Below are positions 16,614 through 23,839 of a DNA stretch of 64,000 nucleotides, piece by piece. The first letter of the stretch is position 1; every line of letters begins with the position of its first letter. The notes under the pieces are model-generated. The model worked only from the letters and a program-made list of their open reading frames with translations. It did not search any database and was not told the DNA's origin. The translations under genes were made by a program, and so were the position numbers. This DNA is from Dyadobacter soli (GTDB lineage: Bacteria > Bacteroidota > Bacteroidia > Cytophagales > Spirosomataceae), in assembly GCF_900101885.1 (NCBI RefSeq), contig NZ_FNAN01000019.1:1-64000 (forward strand), read 5' to 3'.

Positions 16614-19247
16614 TTACTCCGACCGCAGGCTGCGGATAGGGTTCATCGTCGCGGCTTTGATGGCCTGGAAGCTCACCGTAAGCAGGGTGATCAGCAAGGT
16701 ACCGAAGCCGGTGAGGGCGAATATCCACCACGAAATGGTCGTGTGGTAGTCGTATTTCTGCAACCAGGCATTCAGGAAATAGTAGGCGCCGGGGGTGGCG
16801 ATGAGGAATGCAATGCAAACAAGCATCACGAAATCGCGTGAAAGCAGTCCCCAAACGCTCATCACCGTTGCTCCCAATACTTTTCTGACGCCGATTTCCT
16901 TGGTACGCTGTTCCGCGATGAACGACGCCACACCAAACAGGCCGAGGCAACTGATGAGTACCGCGAGTATCGAAAAGAAGGTCGTCAGCTTGCCGATGCG
17001 CACTTCGTCGAAGAATTTGCGGGCGTATACTTCGTCGACAAATTCATATTCGAAAGGGGAGCCCGGGTCGTATTTTTCAAAAATGGTTTTAATCTTTTCA
17101 ATGGAGGCGGATGAGCCGGCTGCCGGGTTCAGGCGAATGTTGATCACATTGCCCTGCCCAGGTGAAAGACAGAAGAATTGCGGCCGGGAAGGCGCGTAGG
17201 GCGAGTTTACGACAATGTCCTTGATCACGCCGACGATTTTGTAAGGTTTTTTGAACCAGGTCATCGGCTCATCGACGGGGTTTTGCAAACCCATGAATTT
17301 CACTGCCGTTTCGTTCACAACCAATGCTACCGAGTCCGTCGCGAACTCGCGTGAGAAGTCGCGGCCCTGCACAAACTGCCAGCCGACGGTTTTGCCGTAA
17401 TCATAGGAAACTTCGTCAAACCAGAAATCGACCGACTGCTCCGGATCTTTGCCTTTCCATTCAAATCCGCTCGTAGACGACCATGTTTCGGTGGCAGGAC
17501 TGCCCGATTCGGCCATTTCCACAATGGCGCCATTGCTTTTCAGGTCCTGGCGCACGGCTTCGAAATGCTTGTGGACATCGGCTGTCGAAGTGAAAATAGA
17601 GATGAGCCCGTCGCGGCTGTAACCTACCGGGCGGTTTTTGGCAAACTGGATCTGCCGGAATACCACCGCCGTTCCGATAATCAGGACAATTGATACGGCA
17701 AACTGCACAACCACCAATACTTTTCGTGGTACCGCGGCAAAGCGGCCCGTGCGGAATGTACCTTTTAACACTTTCACAGGTTGGAACGAGGAAAGGTAAA
17801 ATGCAGGATAACTGCCCGCGATAATGGCCGTAATAATACTGAAACCAATGCCTGCGAGCCAGAATTCGGGCCGGGGCCATGGCATAACGATCTTTTTGTC
17901 GGCCACCTCGTTAAAAAACGGCAGGCAAAGCATTACCAGCAGGATCGAAAGCGCGAATGCGAAGCTTACTATCAGGAAGGATTCAGTGAAAAATTGCGTG
18001 ATGAGCTGCCTGCGCACCGATCCGACGGCCTTGCGGATACCTACTTCCTTCGCGCGTTTTTCCGAACGAGCCGTGCTCAGGTTCATGAAGTTAATGCAAG
18101 CCAGGAGTAGCACGAACACGCCGATCGTACCGAAGAGCCATACAAATTCGATGCGCCCGCCCACGCGGTGACCTCCTTTAAACTCCGAGAAGAGGTGCCA
18201 TTCGCTCATAGGGTTCAGGAACACGTCGGGTTTGTATTTGAGCTGCTCCTTATTAATGTTCCTCTTTTTAATGTCTTTAATGCGCGCGGTGGCCTGGTCT
18301 ATGTCTGCGTTGTCGATCAGCTGCACGAATGTCATGTAGGCATTGGGCCGCCACGGATCTTCCATGGTTTTGAGCCACGGACTGGTGATGATCATCAGTT
18401 GCCAGGGCATCAGGAACGAAACATCGCGGAACGTGGTGTTGTTTGGAAAATCTTCATACACGCCGGTAACCTTCACATTCAGGTTGTTGTCGATCTTCAT
18501 CGTTTTGTCCGTGGGATCGGCATCGCCGAAATACGCTTTTGCCACCGATTGGGAAAGCATAACCGAATAAGGGTCTTTCAGCCCGGCCCTGGTACCGTGG
18601 ACCATGCGCAGACTGAGCATTTCGGGTGCGTCGGGCTCAATGTAGGTGCCGTTTTTATTGAATTTCCGGTCACCTGCGGCCAGGATGTGCTTGCTGTTCC
18701 AGGAAGCCATGATCACATATTTGAAATCGGCCCCATAGTTGCGCCTGATTTCGTCGCCGATGGGGAAGGGCAGGGAAGTTTGCGTGCCAATCTCACCGTT
18801 GAACGTCTGGTGCTGCCATACCTGGGCAATACGGTCGTGGTTTTCGAAATGCTTGTCGAACGAGAGCTCGTCGTAGATCCACAGGCCGATCAGGATGGCG
18901 ACGGCCATTCCCATGGCCAGGCCGCTGATGTTGATGAAGCTGTAAGCCTTGTTTTTGCCCAGCGTGCGAAGCGAGATTTTGAGATAGTTTCTGATCATGG
19001 CAGGACTGAAAATATAGGTGGGTGAATAGGGGCGGGGTTTACGTTTCATAAAGTACGGGCGTATGTAGCGCACGGATGCGAGCAGGTACCGCAGGCGCGC
19101 GGTGCGAATGCTCCCGTGCCGGGTTTGTTGCGCGTACACTTCGTGCAGGTCGCCCAGGATGTCTTCCAGGAAATGCGGGGCGATGAGCGTCGTCAGCAGT
19201 TTGTCGACCCAGCGGGGCGGGGCGTGATGTTGCGGAGCTTTTTCCAT
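16614..19247 (-). CDS. ABC transporter permease with prefix domain (MacB/FtsX type), copy 1
   Basis: The protein has 877 residues from the ATG at 19247 (MEKAPQHHAPPRWVDKLL). An earlier ATG at 19454 would add 69 residues read through the PadR gene and was rejected; the chosen start lies one base beyond the PadR stop, implying coupling. Domain order matches copy 2: prefix (PPRWVDKLLTTLIAPHFLEDILGDLHEVY), helix ISGLAMGMAVAILIGLWIYD, MacB_PCD periplasmic domain, FtsX block STARSEKRAKEVGIRKAVGSV, second periplasmic domain and FIAEQRTKEIGVRKVLGATV. Proteins of this kind with a PadR neighbour are common in Bacteroidota; the exported substrate is unknown. Confidence 0.9.
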   Translation of the reverse strand: MEKAPQHHAPPRWVDKLLTTLIAPHFLEDILGDLHEVYAQQTRHGSIRTARLRYLLASVRYIRPYFMKRKPRPYSPTYIFSPAMIRNYLKISLRTLGKNKAYSFINISGLAMGMAVAILIGLWIYDELSFDKHFENHDRIAQVWQHQTFNGEIGTQTSLPFPIGDEIRRNYGADFKYVIMASWNSKHILAAGDRKFNKNGTYIEPDAPEMLSLRMVHGTRAGLKDPYSVMLSQSVAKAYFGDADPTDKTMKIDNNLNVKVTGVYEDFPNNTTFRDVSFLMPWQLMIITSPWLKTMEDPWRPNAYMTFVQLIDNADIDQATARIKDIKKRNINKEQLKYKPDVFLNPMSEWHLFSEFKGGHRVGGRIEFVWLFGTIGVFVLLLACINFMNLSTARSEKRAKEVGIRKAVGSVRRQLITQFFTESFLIVSFAFALSILLVMLCLPFFNEVADKKIVMPWPRPEFWLAGIGFSIITAIIAGSYPAFYLSSFQPVKVLKGTFRTGRFAAVPRKVLVVVQFAVSIVLIIGTAVVFRQIQFAKNRPVGYSRDGLISIFTSTADVHKHFEAVRQDLKSNGAIVEMAESGSPATETWSSTSGFEWKGKDPEQSVDFWFDEVSYDYGKTVGWQFVQGRDFSREFATDSVALVVNETAVKFMGLQNPVDEPMTWFKKPYKIVGVIKDIVVNSPYAPSRPQFFCLSPGQGNVINIRLNPAAGSSASIEKIKTIFEKYDPGSPFEYEFVDEVYARKFFDEVRIGKLTTFFSILAVLISCLGLFGVASFIAEQRTKEIGVRKVLGATVMSVWGLLSRDFVMLVCIAFLIATPGAYYFLNAWLQKYDYHTTISWWIFALTGFGTLLITLLTVSFQAIKAATMNPIRSLRSE

Positions 19248-19248
19248 A

Positions 19249-19593
19249 TCACGAAAAGCTGAGTTTGGGTTGCAGCTTTTCGGCTGGAATGGCTTGCCAG
19301 AGTTGCTGGCGGATCTCGTTGATCTCCTGCAATGCCCGGTTGCCGTAATTGGTAATGCTGAAAAACCGCTTCCGCCGTCCGCCGCGCTCGGCTGTGGCAC
19401 CGCCCATTTCGGAGGTAAGGAACCCTTTTTCTTCCAATCGGTACAAAGTGGCATGCACGGCGCTCAACGAAACCGATCGGCCCGTGTATTCCTGTACCCG
19501 CTCCCAGATGGTGACGCCATAGGCTTCTTCGGTACAACCGGCGACGACCAGCAGGACGATTTCTTCAAATTCCCCCAGGAAAGTTCTTTTCAT
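19249..19593 (-). CDS. PadR-family transcriptional regulator
   Basis: This 114-residue protein has the PadR winged helix: EFEEIVLLVVAG, AYGVTIWERVQEYTGRSVSLSAVHATLYRLEEKGFL, then a wing GGRRKRFFSITNYGNRAL. PadR proteins are mostly repressors that release DNA when a ligand or stress is sensed. It heads the operon with the two permease genes, and the adjacent TTATTA-gttg-TAATAA palindrome (19605-19620), 12 bases upstream of its start, is a likely binding site. Regulation of the permeases by this protein is inferred from the common pairing of PadR genes with prefix-domain permease genes. Confidence 0.9.
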   Translation of the reverse strand: MKRTFLGEFEEIVLLVVAGCTEEAYGVTIWERVQEYTGRSVSLSAVHATLYRLEEKGFLTSEMGGATAERGGRRKRFFSITNYGNRALQEINEIRQQLWQAIPAEKLQPKLSFS

Positions 19594-19604
19594 AACCCAT
19601 CGGC

Positions 19605-19620
19605 TTATTAGTTGTAATAA
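19605..19620. promoter_or_regulatory. Candidate PadR operator
   Basis: TTATTA (19605-19610) and TAATAA (19615-19620) form a perfect inverted repeat around GTTG, directly upstream of the PadR start. A palindrome in this place often serves for autoregulation in PadR families, but the motif itself has not been tested. Confidence 0.4.
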
Positions 19621-19756
19621 TGCAAAACAAATACTTTGCCAAAAGGTGGCAATGCTGTTTTGGGCTGTTTAAGGCCCTTTTTGATGCATGCTGCTTGTCC
19701 GAAAGCGAACAGTTTTGTTCGGGGCTGGACGCGGATGAAAATTTTTTCGTAAATCC

Positions 19757-19784
19757 TGTAACGTTTCCGGAAGCCGGTCGTCTA
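19757..19784 (+). promoter_or_regulatory. ECF-type promoter ahead of the sigma gene
   Basis: TGTAAC (19757-19762) and CGTCTA (19779-19784) with a 16-base spacer have the form of a -35/-10 pair used by ECF sigma factors. It lies directly ahead of the ECF sigma gene, which suggests autoregulation. The -10 element overlaps the first ATG (19784), which favours translation from the second ATG at 19796. Confidence 0.5.
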
Positions 19785-20314
19785 TGCCATTGAATATGGA
19801 TTTAAAAGCCTTCAACCAACGCATCCTTCCCGTTCAGGGGCGCCTGTTCCGACTGGCGCAGATGTTTCTTCGCAACCGCGAGGAGGCCGAGGATGCCATT
19901 CAGGACGTGTTCCTGAGGCTTTGGACGAACCGGAAGCAGCTGGAAAGTTACCAGAGCGTGGAGGCGCTGGCGGTGCAGATGACGAAAAACCTTTGTCTGG
20001 ACCGGCTGAAATCCCATCATAAACAAAAAACGAGTAACGAAACGGATATGGTTGCGATGCAGGCAGCGGATGTATCGCCTTACCGGCAGGTCGAGAACAG
20101 CGACAGCGCGGGACTTATGCACCGGCTCATCGGCGAGCTGCCCGAACAACAGAAGCTGGTACTGCACCTGCGCGACGTCGAGGAATACACTTTGGAGGAG
20201 ATCGAAGAGGTAACCGGGCTGAGCAATGCGAATATCCGTACGATCCTTTCGCGGGCCAGGCAGAAGTTGCGCGAGAATTATTTAAAAGCAGAGAATTATG
20301 GAACCGGATATTGA
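19784..20314 (+). CDS. ECF-type RNA polymerase sigma factor
   Basis: This sigma-70 family protein of 176 residues (172 if it starts at 19796) has region 2 (LFRLAQMFLRNREEAEDAIQDVFLRLWTNR) and region 4 (LPEQQKLVLHLRDVEEYTLEEIEEVTGLSNANIRTILSRARQKLREN). It directs RNA polymerase to its own promoter class, probably including the TGTAAC-N16-CGTCTA sequence just upstream. Its end overlaps the start of the anti-sigma-like gene by 17 bases, which indicates translational coupling and likely one-to-one control. The following exported DUF4097-like proteins suggest an envelope stress role, but the signal is unknown. Confidence 0.9.
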   Translation: MPLNMDLKAFNQRILPVQGRLFRLAQMFLRNREEAEDAIQDVFLRLWTNRKQLESYQSVEALAVQMTKNLCLDRLKSHHKQKTSNETDMVAMQAADVSPYRQVENSDSAGLMHRLIGELPEQQKLVLHLRDVEEYTLEEIEEVTGLSNANIRTILSRARQKLRENYLKAENYGTGY

Positions 20315-21125
20315 GAAGCTACTAGAAAAATATTACGACGGTGAGACGTCGCTGGAAGAGGAGCGTGCATTGAAGCAGTTTTTCCAAAGCGGACAGGTGC
20401 CGGAGCATTTGCAGAGCCACGCGGCGCAGTTCGGCTATTTCGCCAATGCGCGGAAGGAGCAGCCTTCCCTGAACTTCAATCATGAGCTGGCGATGAGGCT
20501 TGATCCGCGGGCGGCGCGGGCCGACCGGCCGGCCGTAGCCCAGGGAGCCCAGGGAACCCAGGGTTTAAACCCTGGGTTGGGGGGAGGCAGATGGATGCTG
20601 CGCGTAGCAGCCGGGCTGGCGCTGCTGATCGTCGGTTTTGGTGCGGGATGGTTGGTGCAGTCCAGATCTGAAAATGGGGCGCTGCTGGCAGCTTTGGAAG
20701 AGAAAGAAGCAGGGCAGGTTGCGGAAATGAAAAAAGTGCTCGCATTTGAACAAATGAATAGCACCTCGGCGAGTGAGCGTATCCAGGCTGTAAACCATAG
20801 TTATACAATCCCCGACGCCGACCGCGACATTACGCAGCTGCTGATCAATACCCTCAATTTTGACCCGAATGTGAATGTGCGACTCGCTGCGTGCCAGGCA
20901 TTGACGCACTTTGCGGACGAAGCAGAGGTGAAGGAAGCGCTCATCCAGTCGCTGGCAATCCAGACGGACCCTAACATTCAGATTTCACTCATCGAGGCAC
21001 TCGTGGCGATCAAGGAGAAGCGGGCCCTGGATCAGTTTCAGCAACTCGCCCGGGATCAGGAAGTCCTCGACGTGGTGCGCCTCAAAGCAACCGAAGGAAT
21101 GAATCGCCTGACTACCGACGTCTGA
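20298..21125 (+). CDS. Anti-sigma-like membrane protein with HEAT repeats
   Basis: This 275-residue protein has a short acidic N-terminal region (MEPDIEKLLEKYYDGETSLEEERALKQFF), a single membrane helix at about residues 98-120 (MLRVAAGLALLIVGFGAGWLV), and a C-terminal part of HEAT-like helices (VNVRLAACQALTHFADEAEVKEALIQSL, and DPNIQISLIEALVAIKEKRALDQF). The layout, cytoplasmic N-terminus coupled to the sigma gene and an exported sensor part, fits an anti-sigma factor. No zinc-binding HxxxCxxC motif is present. Between the two parts lies a low-complexity linker (VAQGAQGTQGLNPGLGGG, about residues 80-97) encoded by an inserted palindromic repeat. The 17-base overlap with the sigma gene supports joint control. 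Confidence 0.75.
   Translation: MEPDIEKLLEKYYDGETSLEEERALKQFFQSGQVPEHLQSHAAQFGYFANARKEQPSLNFNHELAMRLDPRAARADRPAVAQGAQGTQGLNPGLGGGRWMLRVAAGLALLIVGFGAGWLVQSRSENGALLAALEEKEAGQVAEMKKVLAFEQMNSTSASERIQAVNHSYTIPDADRDITQLLINTLNFDPNVNVRLAACQALTHFADEAEVKEALIQSLAIQTDPNIQISLIEALVAIKEKRALDQFQQLARDQEVLDVVRLKATEGMNRLTTDV
20539..20580 (+). repeat. Palindromic repeat inserted in the anti-sigma gene
   Basis: Three tandem CCCAGGG units (20539-20562) run into a 24-bp perfect palindrome at 20555-20578 (AACCCAGGGTTT mirrored by AAACCCTGGGTT). It encodes the linker AQGAQGTQGLNPGLGGG in frame. The stem type (CCAGGG, TT..AA centre) is the same as in the palindromes at 21138-21286 and 60400-60419, so a mobile or repeated intergenic element seems to have entered a coding region without breaking it. 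Confidence 0.75.
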
Positions 21126-21137
21126 CGAGCCCCTTTT

Positions 21138-21286
21138 CCAGGGAATTAATTCCCTGGCGAAAGATGGTGCGAGCCTCTGGCTCTCTTTGGATGTCGATTT
21201 TGACCAGGGGTTTGAACCCCTGGGGCTGGCGGAGATAAGTCGGGCCTATGGCCCTCCGATTTTTAACCATGGGTTTCAACCCCTGG
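21138..21286. repeat. Cluster of small palindromes after the anti-sigma gene
   Basis: Five hairpins lie in the gap before the DUF4097-like gene: CCAGGGAATTAATTCCCTGG (21138-21157), GAGCC-TCT-GGCTC (21171-21183), CCAGGGGTTTGAACCCCTGG (21204-21223), GGGCC-TAT-GGCCC (21242-21254), and the slightly imperfect CCATGGGTTTCAACCCCTGG (21267-21286). Long palindromes alternate with short ones. The arms vary but the design is fixed, as in the 6738-7099 mosaic. A longer frame from 21187 into the following gene is therefore repeat-derived and was not used as its start. Confidence 0.75.
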
Positions 21287-21321
21287 TCCCAACTAAGCAA
21301 ATAAATCCTAATAAAAAAACC

Positions 21322-22110
21322 ATGAAAAAAGTACTGTTAATCAGTGCGGGTTTCCTTTGGAGCCTGAGCATTGCGTGCGCCCAAAATCACGAATACAAGG
21401 CCAAACTGGCCAATTCGAAAGATAAGAAGGTGGTGTTCGAACTCTCGGCCAGCTCGGTCAAAATCGAAGGGTATAATGGGGACGAGGTCGTGATCCAGGC
21501 ATCTTCGGGCCTCGAAGCACCGCCGGACCGAGCGAAGGGGCTAAAACCGCTGTATTATACGGCGGTCGACAATTCGGGGATCGGACTGTCGGTAACGCCC
21601 GACGCGTCGGGGCTGAAAATCGAGAAGGCAACGCGCAAATCGATCAAATATACCGTCAAACTGCCCCGGCAGGTGGCTGTGAAATTCGTGGAGACAAACT
21701 GGCAGGGCGGCTCGGCGCTTTCGATCTCCAATATGGATGGCGACCTGGAAATCAAAACCAATAATACGAACATCGTCCTCAATAACATTACCGGGCCGGT
21801 GGTGGCCAATACCACCAGCGGTGAGGTAACGGCTACGTTTACAAACCTCGCGCAAGGCAAGCCCACAGCCATTTCGTCGATCAGCGGGGATGTTGACATT
21901 ACCCTACCCGCAACTGCGAAATCGAACCTGAAACTGCGGTCGATCAACGGGGAAATGTATACGGACTTCGACCTGGGGGTGAAAAACAGCAAAGACGGCA
22001 TGTCGAAAGTGGGCGGTATGGCCAATGTCGACGGGTCGATCAACGGCGGCGGCGTGGAGATGACGCTCAACACGATCAGCAGCAACATTTACATCCGCAA
22101 GCAGAAATAA
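21322..22110 (+). CDS. Exported DUF4097-like protein
   Basis: The protein of 262 residues starts at the ATG at 21322 (MKKVLLISAGFLWSLSIACAQ), a clean signal peptide that ends with Ala-Gln; the frame is open further upstream only through palindromic repeats. The mature part is beta-rich with paired short strands (DGDLEIKTNNTNIVLNNITGPVVANTTSGEVTATF, AISSISGDVDITLPATAKSNLKLRSINGEMYTDFD) typical of the DUF4097/adhesin-like beta-helix family. Its sibling follows 24 bases downstream. Location is likely periplasm or outer membrane surface. Function is unknown; by context it belongs to the ECF sigma regulon. Confidence 0.8.
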   Translation: MKKVLLISAGFLWSLSIACAQNHEYKAKLANSKDKKVVFELSASSVKIEGYNGDEVVIQASSGLEAPPDRAKGLKPLYYTAVDNSGIGLSVTPDASGLKIEKATRKSIKYTVKLPRQVAVKFVETNWQGGSALSISNMDGDLEIKTNNTNIVLNNITGPVVANTTSGEVTATFTNLAQGKPTAISSISGDVDITLPATAKSNLKLRSINGEMYTDFDLGVKNSKDGMSKVGGMANVDGSINGGGVEMTLNTISSNIYIRKQK

Positions 22111-22134
22111 GAACCTAAACCTGCATCTGTTACC

Positions 22135-22833
22135 ATGAAAAAGATATTGTTACTAGCCATCCTGGGCGCCGTATGCGCGCCCGCTTTTGCCCAGAAAATC
22201 ATCGACAAAAAACTGCCGTACGAATCCGGCAAGACCGTGAACCTGAACCTGCGCTTCGGCGACAGCATCCAGGTGCGGTACTGGGACAAGCCGGAGGTCT
22301 CCGTGCATATGTCCGTGAAAATTAATCAGAACAAACTGAATGAGGCATTCATGGTCACCAGCAACACTACTTCCGACGAGATCATACTCAAAACCGATAT
22401 TGACAAGGAAAAAATAAAGGAGGGGAAGGGGGAGGACTGTCCGGGGCAAAAGAGCACATGGCGCACCGACGACGGCAAGAACAGCTACTACGTGTGCAGC
22501 GAGATCAACTACCAGGTAACGTTGCCGCGCCAGGCCGTGCTGAAACTCGAAACCATCAACGGGAATATCGATATTCAGGGCGCTACTGCCGCCGTGGCTG
22601 CCAAAACGATTAGCGGGTTCGTGGACATGACGTGGCCGAAATCGAAAGGCGCGAATGTGGCTGTGAAAACCATCACCGGCGAAGTGTACTCGGATCTCGA
22701 CATCGATTTCGGTGACAAAAAGCAGAAAAATCCAATTGTGGGTTACCTCCTCGAAGGCAAGTTCAACGGCGGTGGGCCGGAAGTGAAACTGGAATCGATC
22801 AGCAACAACGTGTACCTCCGCAAGAAGGATTAA
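22135..22833 (+). CDS. Exported DUF4097-like protein, second copy
   Basis: This 232-residue protein has a signal peptide (MKKILLLAILGAVCAPAFAQ), and mature sequence with the same kind of repeated strands (KLETINGNIDIQGATAAVAAKTISGFVDM, VAVKTITGEVYSDLDIDFG). It shares the ending ISxNVYLRKK/NIYIRKQ with the gene upstream, so the two are paralogues. It closes the sigma/anti-sigma operon and is followed by a strong intrinsic terminator at 22857. A conserved pair of cysteines (EDCPGQ and YVCSEI) could form a disulfide. Confidence 0.8.
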   Translation: MKKILLLAILGAVCAPAFAQKIIDKKLPYESGKTVNLNLRFGDSIQVRYWDKPEVSVHMSVKINQNKLNEAFMVTSNTTSDEIILKTDIDKEKIKEGKGEDCPGQKSTWRTDDGKNSYYVCSEINYQVTLPRQAVLKLETINGNIDIQGATAAVAAKTISGFVDMTWPKSKGANVAVKTITGEVYSDLDIDFGDKKQKNPIVGYLLEGKFNGGGPEVKLESISNNVYLRKKD

Positions 22834-22856
22834 TCGCGCATCGGAATGCAAGCAAG

Positions 22857-22892
22857 GGGCGCGGCCGGATTCCGGTCGCGCCCGTTTGTTTT
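22857..22892 (+). terminator. Intrinsic terminator of the ECF sigma operon
   Basis: A 12-bp stem, GGGCGCGGCCGG (22857-22868) with CCGGTCGCGCCC (22872-22883), one G-T pair, a three-base loop and a T-rich tail (22885-22892, GTTTGTTTTTC) form a strong rho-independent terminator just after the last gene of the operon. Confidence 0.85.
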
Positions 22893-23169
22893 TCGTATAT
22901 ACCCATCGGACAGGAGGTGCCCCATCTCCCGATTTGCCGTTTCGGCAGGCCAGGTATTGGTAAAAAGCAGCAGTAGAAGCATTCGTCGTCAACCCATCAT
23001 AAATCTCATATTCAATGGGTAGCGGGCTTTGGGCAGGGCTTTGTAGTAAAAATTTAGTGGCCACTGAAGGGATTTGATAGGGCGGTTTCCTCCCCCCATT
23101 AAGGGCTCGTTACACCCTAAAATTCAGCGTTCTCACCCCAAAACCAAAAACGGAACAGCGGGAAAGGAT

Positions 23170-23177
23170 TATGTTTG
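23170..23177 (+). promoter_or_regulatory. Candidate Bacteroidota -7 promoter element
   Basis: TATGTTTG matches the Bacteroidota -7 consensus TAnnTTTG exactly. The start of transcription would fall near 23184, about 70 bases ahead of the ATG at 23253. No TTG at the usual upstream distance is clear, so confidence is moderate. The rest of 22893-23252 shows no gene. Confidence 0.4.
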
Positions 23178-23252
23178 CATAGTGATACAGAAATCGCGCA
23201 CTTGATTGAGTATCAGAATAGTTATTTCTTTGTAAAAACACAAACTCCTCTC

Positions 23253-23459
23253 ATGAAGACGCAAAGCAAATATTTGGAAGAGATCAACAGGCTTCTGGCT
23301 GATTATCTTCTCGAAATCGAAAAGTCGGACCTTAAACCGTTGTCAGCACAGGTTTATCAGGTACAATCCAAAAATTTTGTAAGATGGATCAACGGTGATT
23401 TTACGCCGGGCGAAGTGAAAAAGTCCAAGAAGCAAATGCAGGACAAACCGGGAAAATAA
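23253..23459 (+). CDS. Small hypothetical protein
   Basis: This short, charged protein of 68 residues starts at the ATG at 23253 (MKTQSKYLEEINRLLADYLLEIEKSDLKPLSAQ), which lies after an exact -7 promoter element; an open frame from 23175 adds 26 residues and would begin inside that promoter. The sequence is helical at the start, with a QVYQVQSKNFVRWINGDFTPG centre and a lysine-rich tail. I do not recognise the family; its build could suit a small regulator or a DNA-binding partner, which is only a guess. Confidence 0.5.
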   Translation: MKTQSKYLEEINRLLADYLLEIEKSDLKPLSAQVYQVQSKNFVRWINGDFTPGEVKKSKKQMQDKPGK

Positions 23460-23557
23460 ATCCTGGTACACACACTACCCTACATCGTTATTTACAACGT
23501 TCCTCTTTCATCATCACTCGGGGCCGCCGGCCAGCCAGATTACTCATCAAAGCATTG

Positions 23558-23678
23558 TAAAACAAAACACCTTCTCGGTAATACCGGAAGGTGTAAGTTA
23601 TACTCAACGTTTATTAACGTACTTCTACGTTCAAGTCCGGGTACCTGCAATTCCTCTCCACAATCCTTCATTTGCAGG
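23558..23678 (-). ncRNA. Candidate small RNA, about 120 nt
   Basis: On the minus strand, an exact -7 element TAAATTTG (23685-23692) lies just ahead of a compact run of hairpins: CCTGCAA...TTGCAGG (arms at 23672-23678 and 23644-23650), AACGTA-gaag-TACGTT (23616-23631), and a final stem ACACCTTC...GAAGGTGT (23567-23594) followed by TTTTGTTTT, a typical intrinsic terminator. No ORF fits in the transcript, which ends about 100 bases from the convergent small ORF. Promoter, several stems and terminator in the right order make an RNA gene likely. I cannot assign a family; it is of the size of 6S-Flavo RNA but the fold looks different. Confidence 0.5.
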
Positions 23679-23684
23679 ATTTTA

Positions 23685-23692
23685 CAAATTTA
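23685..23692 (-). promoter_or_regulatory. -7 element for the candidate small RNA
   Basis: TAAATTTG on the minus strand matches TAnnTTTG exactly, 7 bases before the first base of the candidate RNA. It diverges from the promoter of the histidine kinase at 23775. The -33 TTG is not obvious. Confidence 0.4.
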
Positions 23693-23774
23693 GCATCAGC
23701 CCCAGAAAGCCATTGTAGTTTGCTATTGTTTTGCTTGTGGCAATTTCTCTACACCATCTGTTGGGTTTTTTGGG

Positions 23775-23782
23775 TAGATTTG
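23775..23782 (+). promoter_or_regulatory. Candidate -7 promoter of the histidine kinase gene
   Basis: TAGATTTG matches the TAnnTTTG consensus exactly and sits 58 bases upstream of the ATG at 23840. It makes the ATG at 23840 a better start than the first codon of the longer open frame (23672), which lies upstream of this element. Confidence 0.4.
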
Positions 23783-23839
23783 GCTCTTCTCGCACCGCCA
23801 GCCCCCGATGGCGAACAGCGATTTAGAAAAAGCGAATAC

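Noticed and set aside
15601-16749. Long plus-strand ORF of 382 residues
   Set aside because: It lies fully antisense to the permease genes, which have clear family motifs; composition matches a shadow frame.
19249-19454. N-terminal extension of the first permease (start at 19454)
   Set aside because: It runs through the PadR gene in another frame, and the family prefix begins at the ATG at 19247.
23575-23620. Similarity to the 530 loop of 16S rRNA (cggtaatac...ggtgtaag...tttatt)
   Set aside because: The similarity is short, the flanks do not match any rRNA, and the bases are better explained by the terminator stem of the candidate small RNA.
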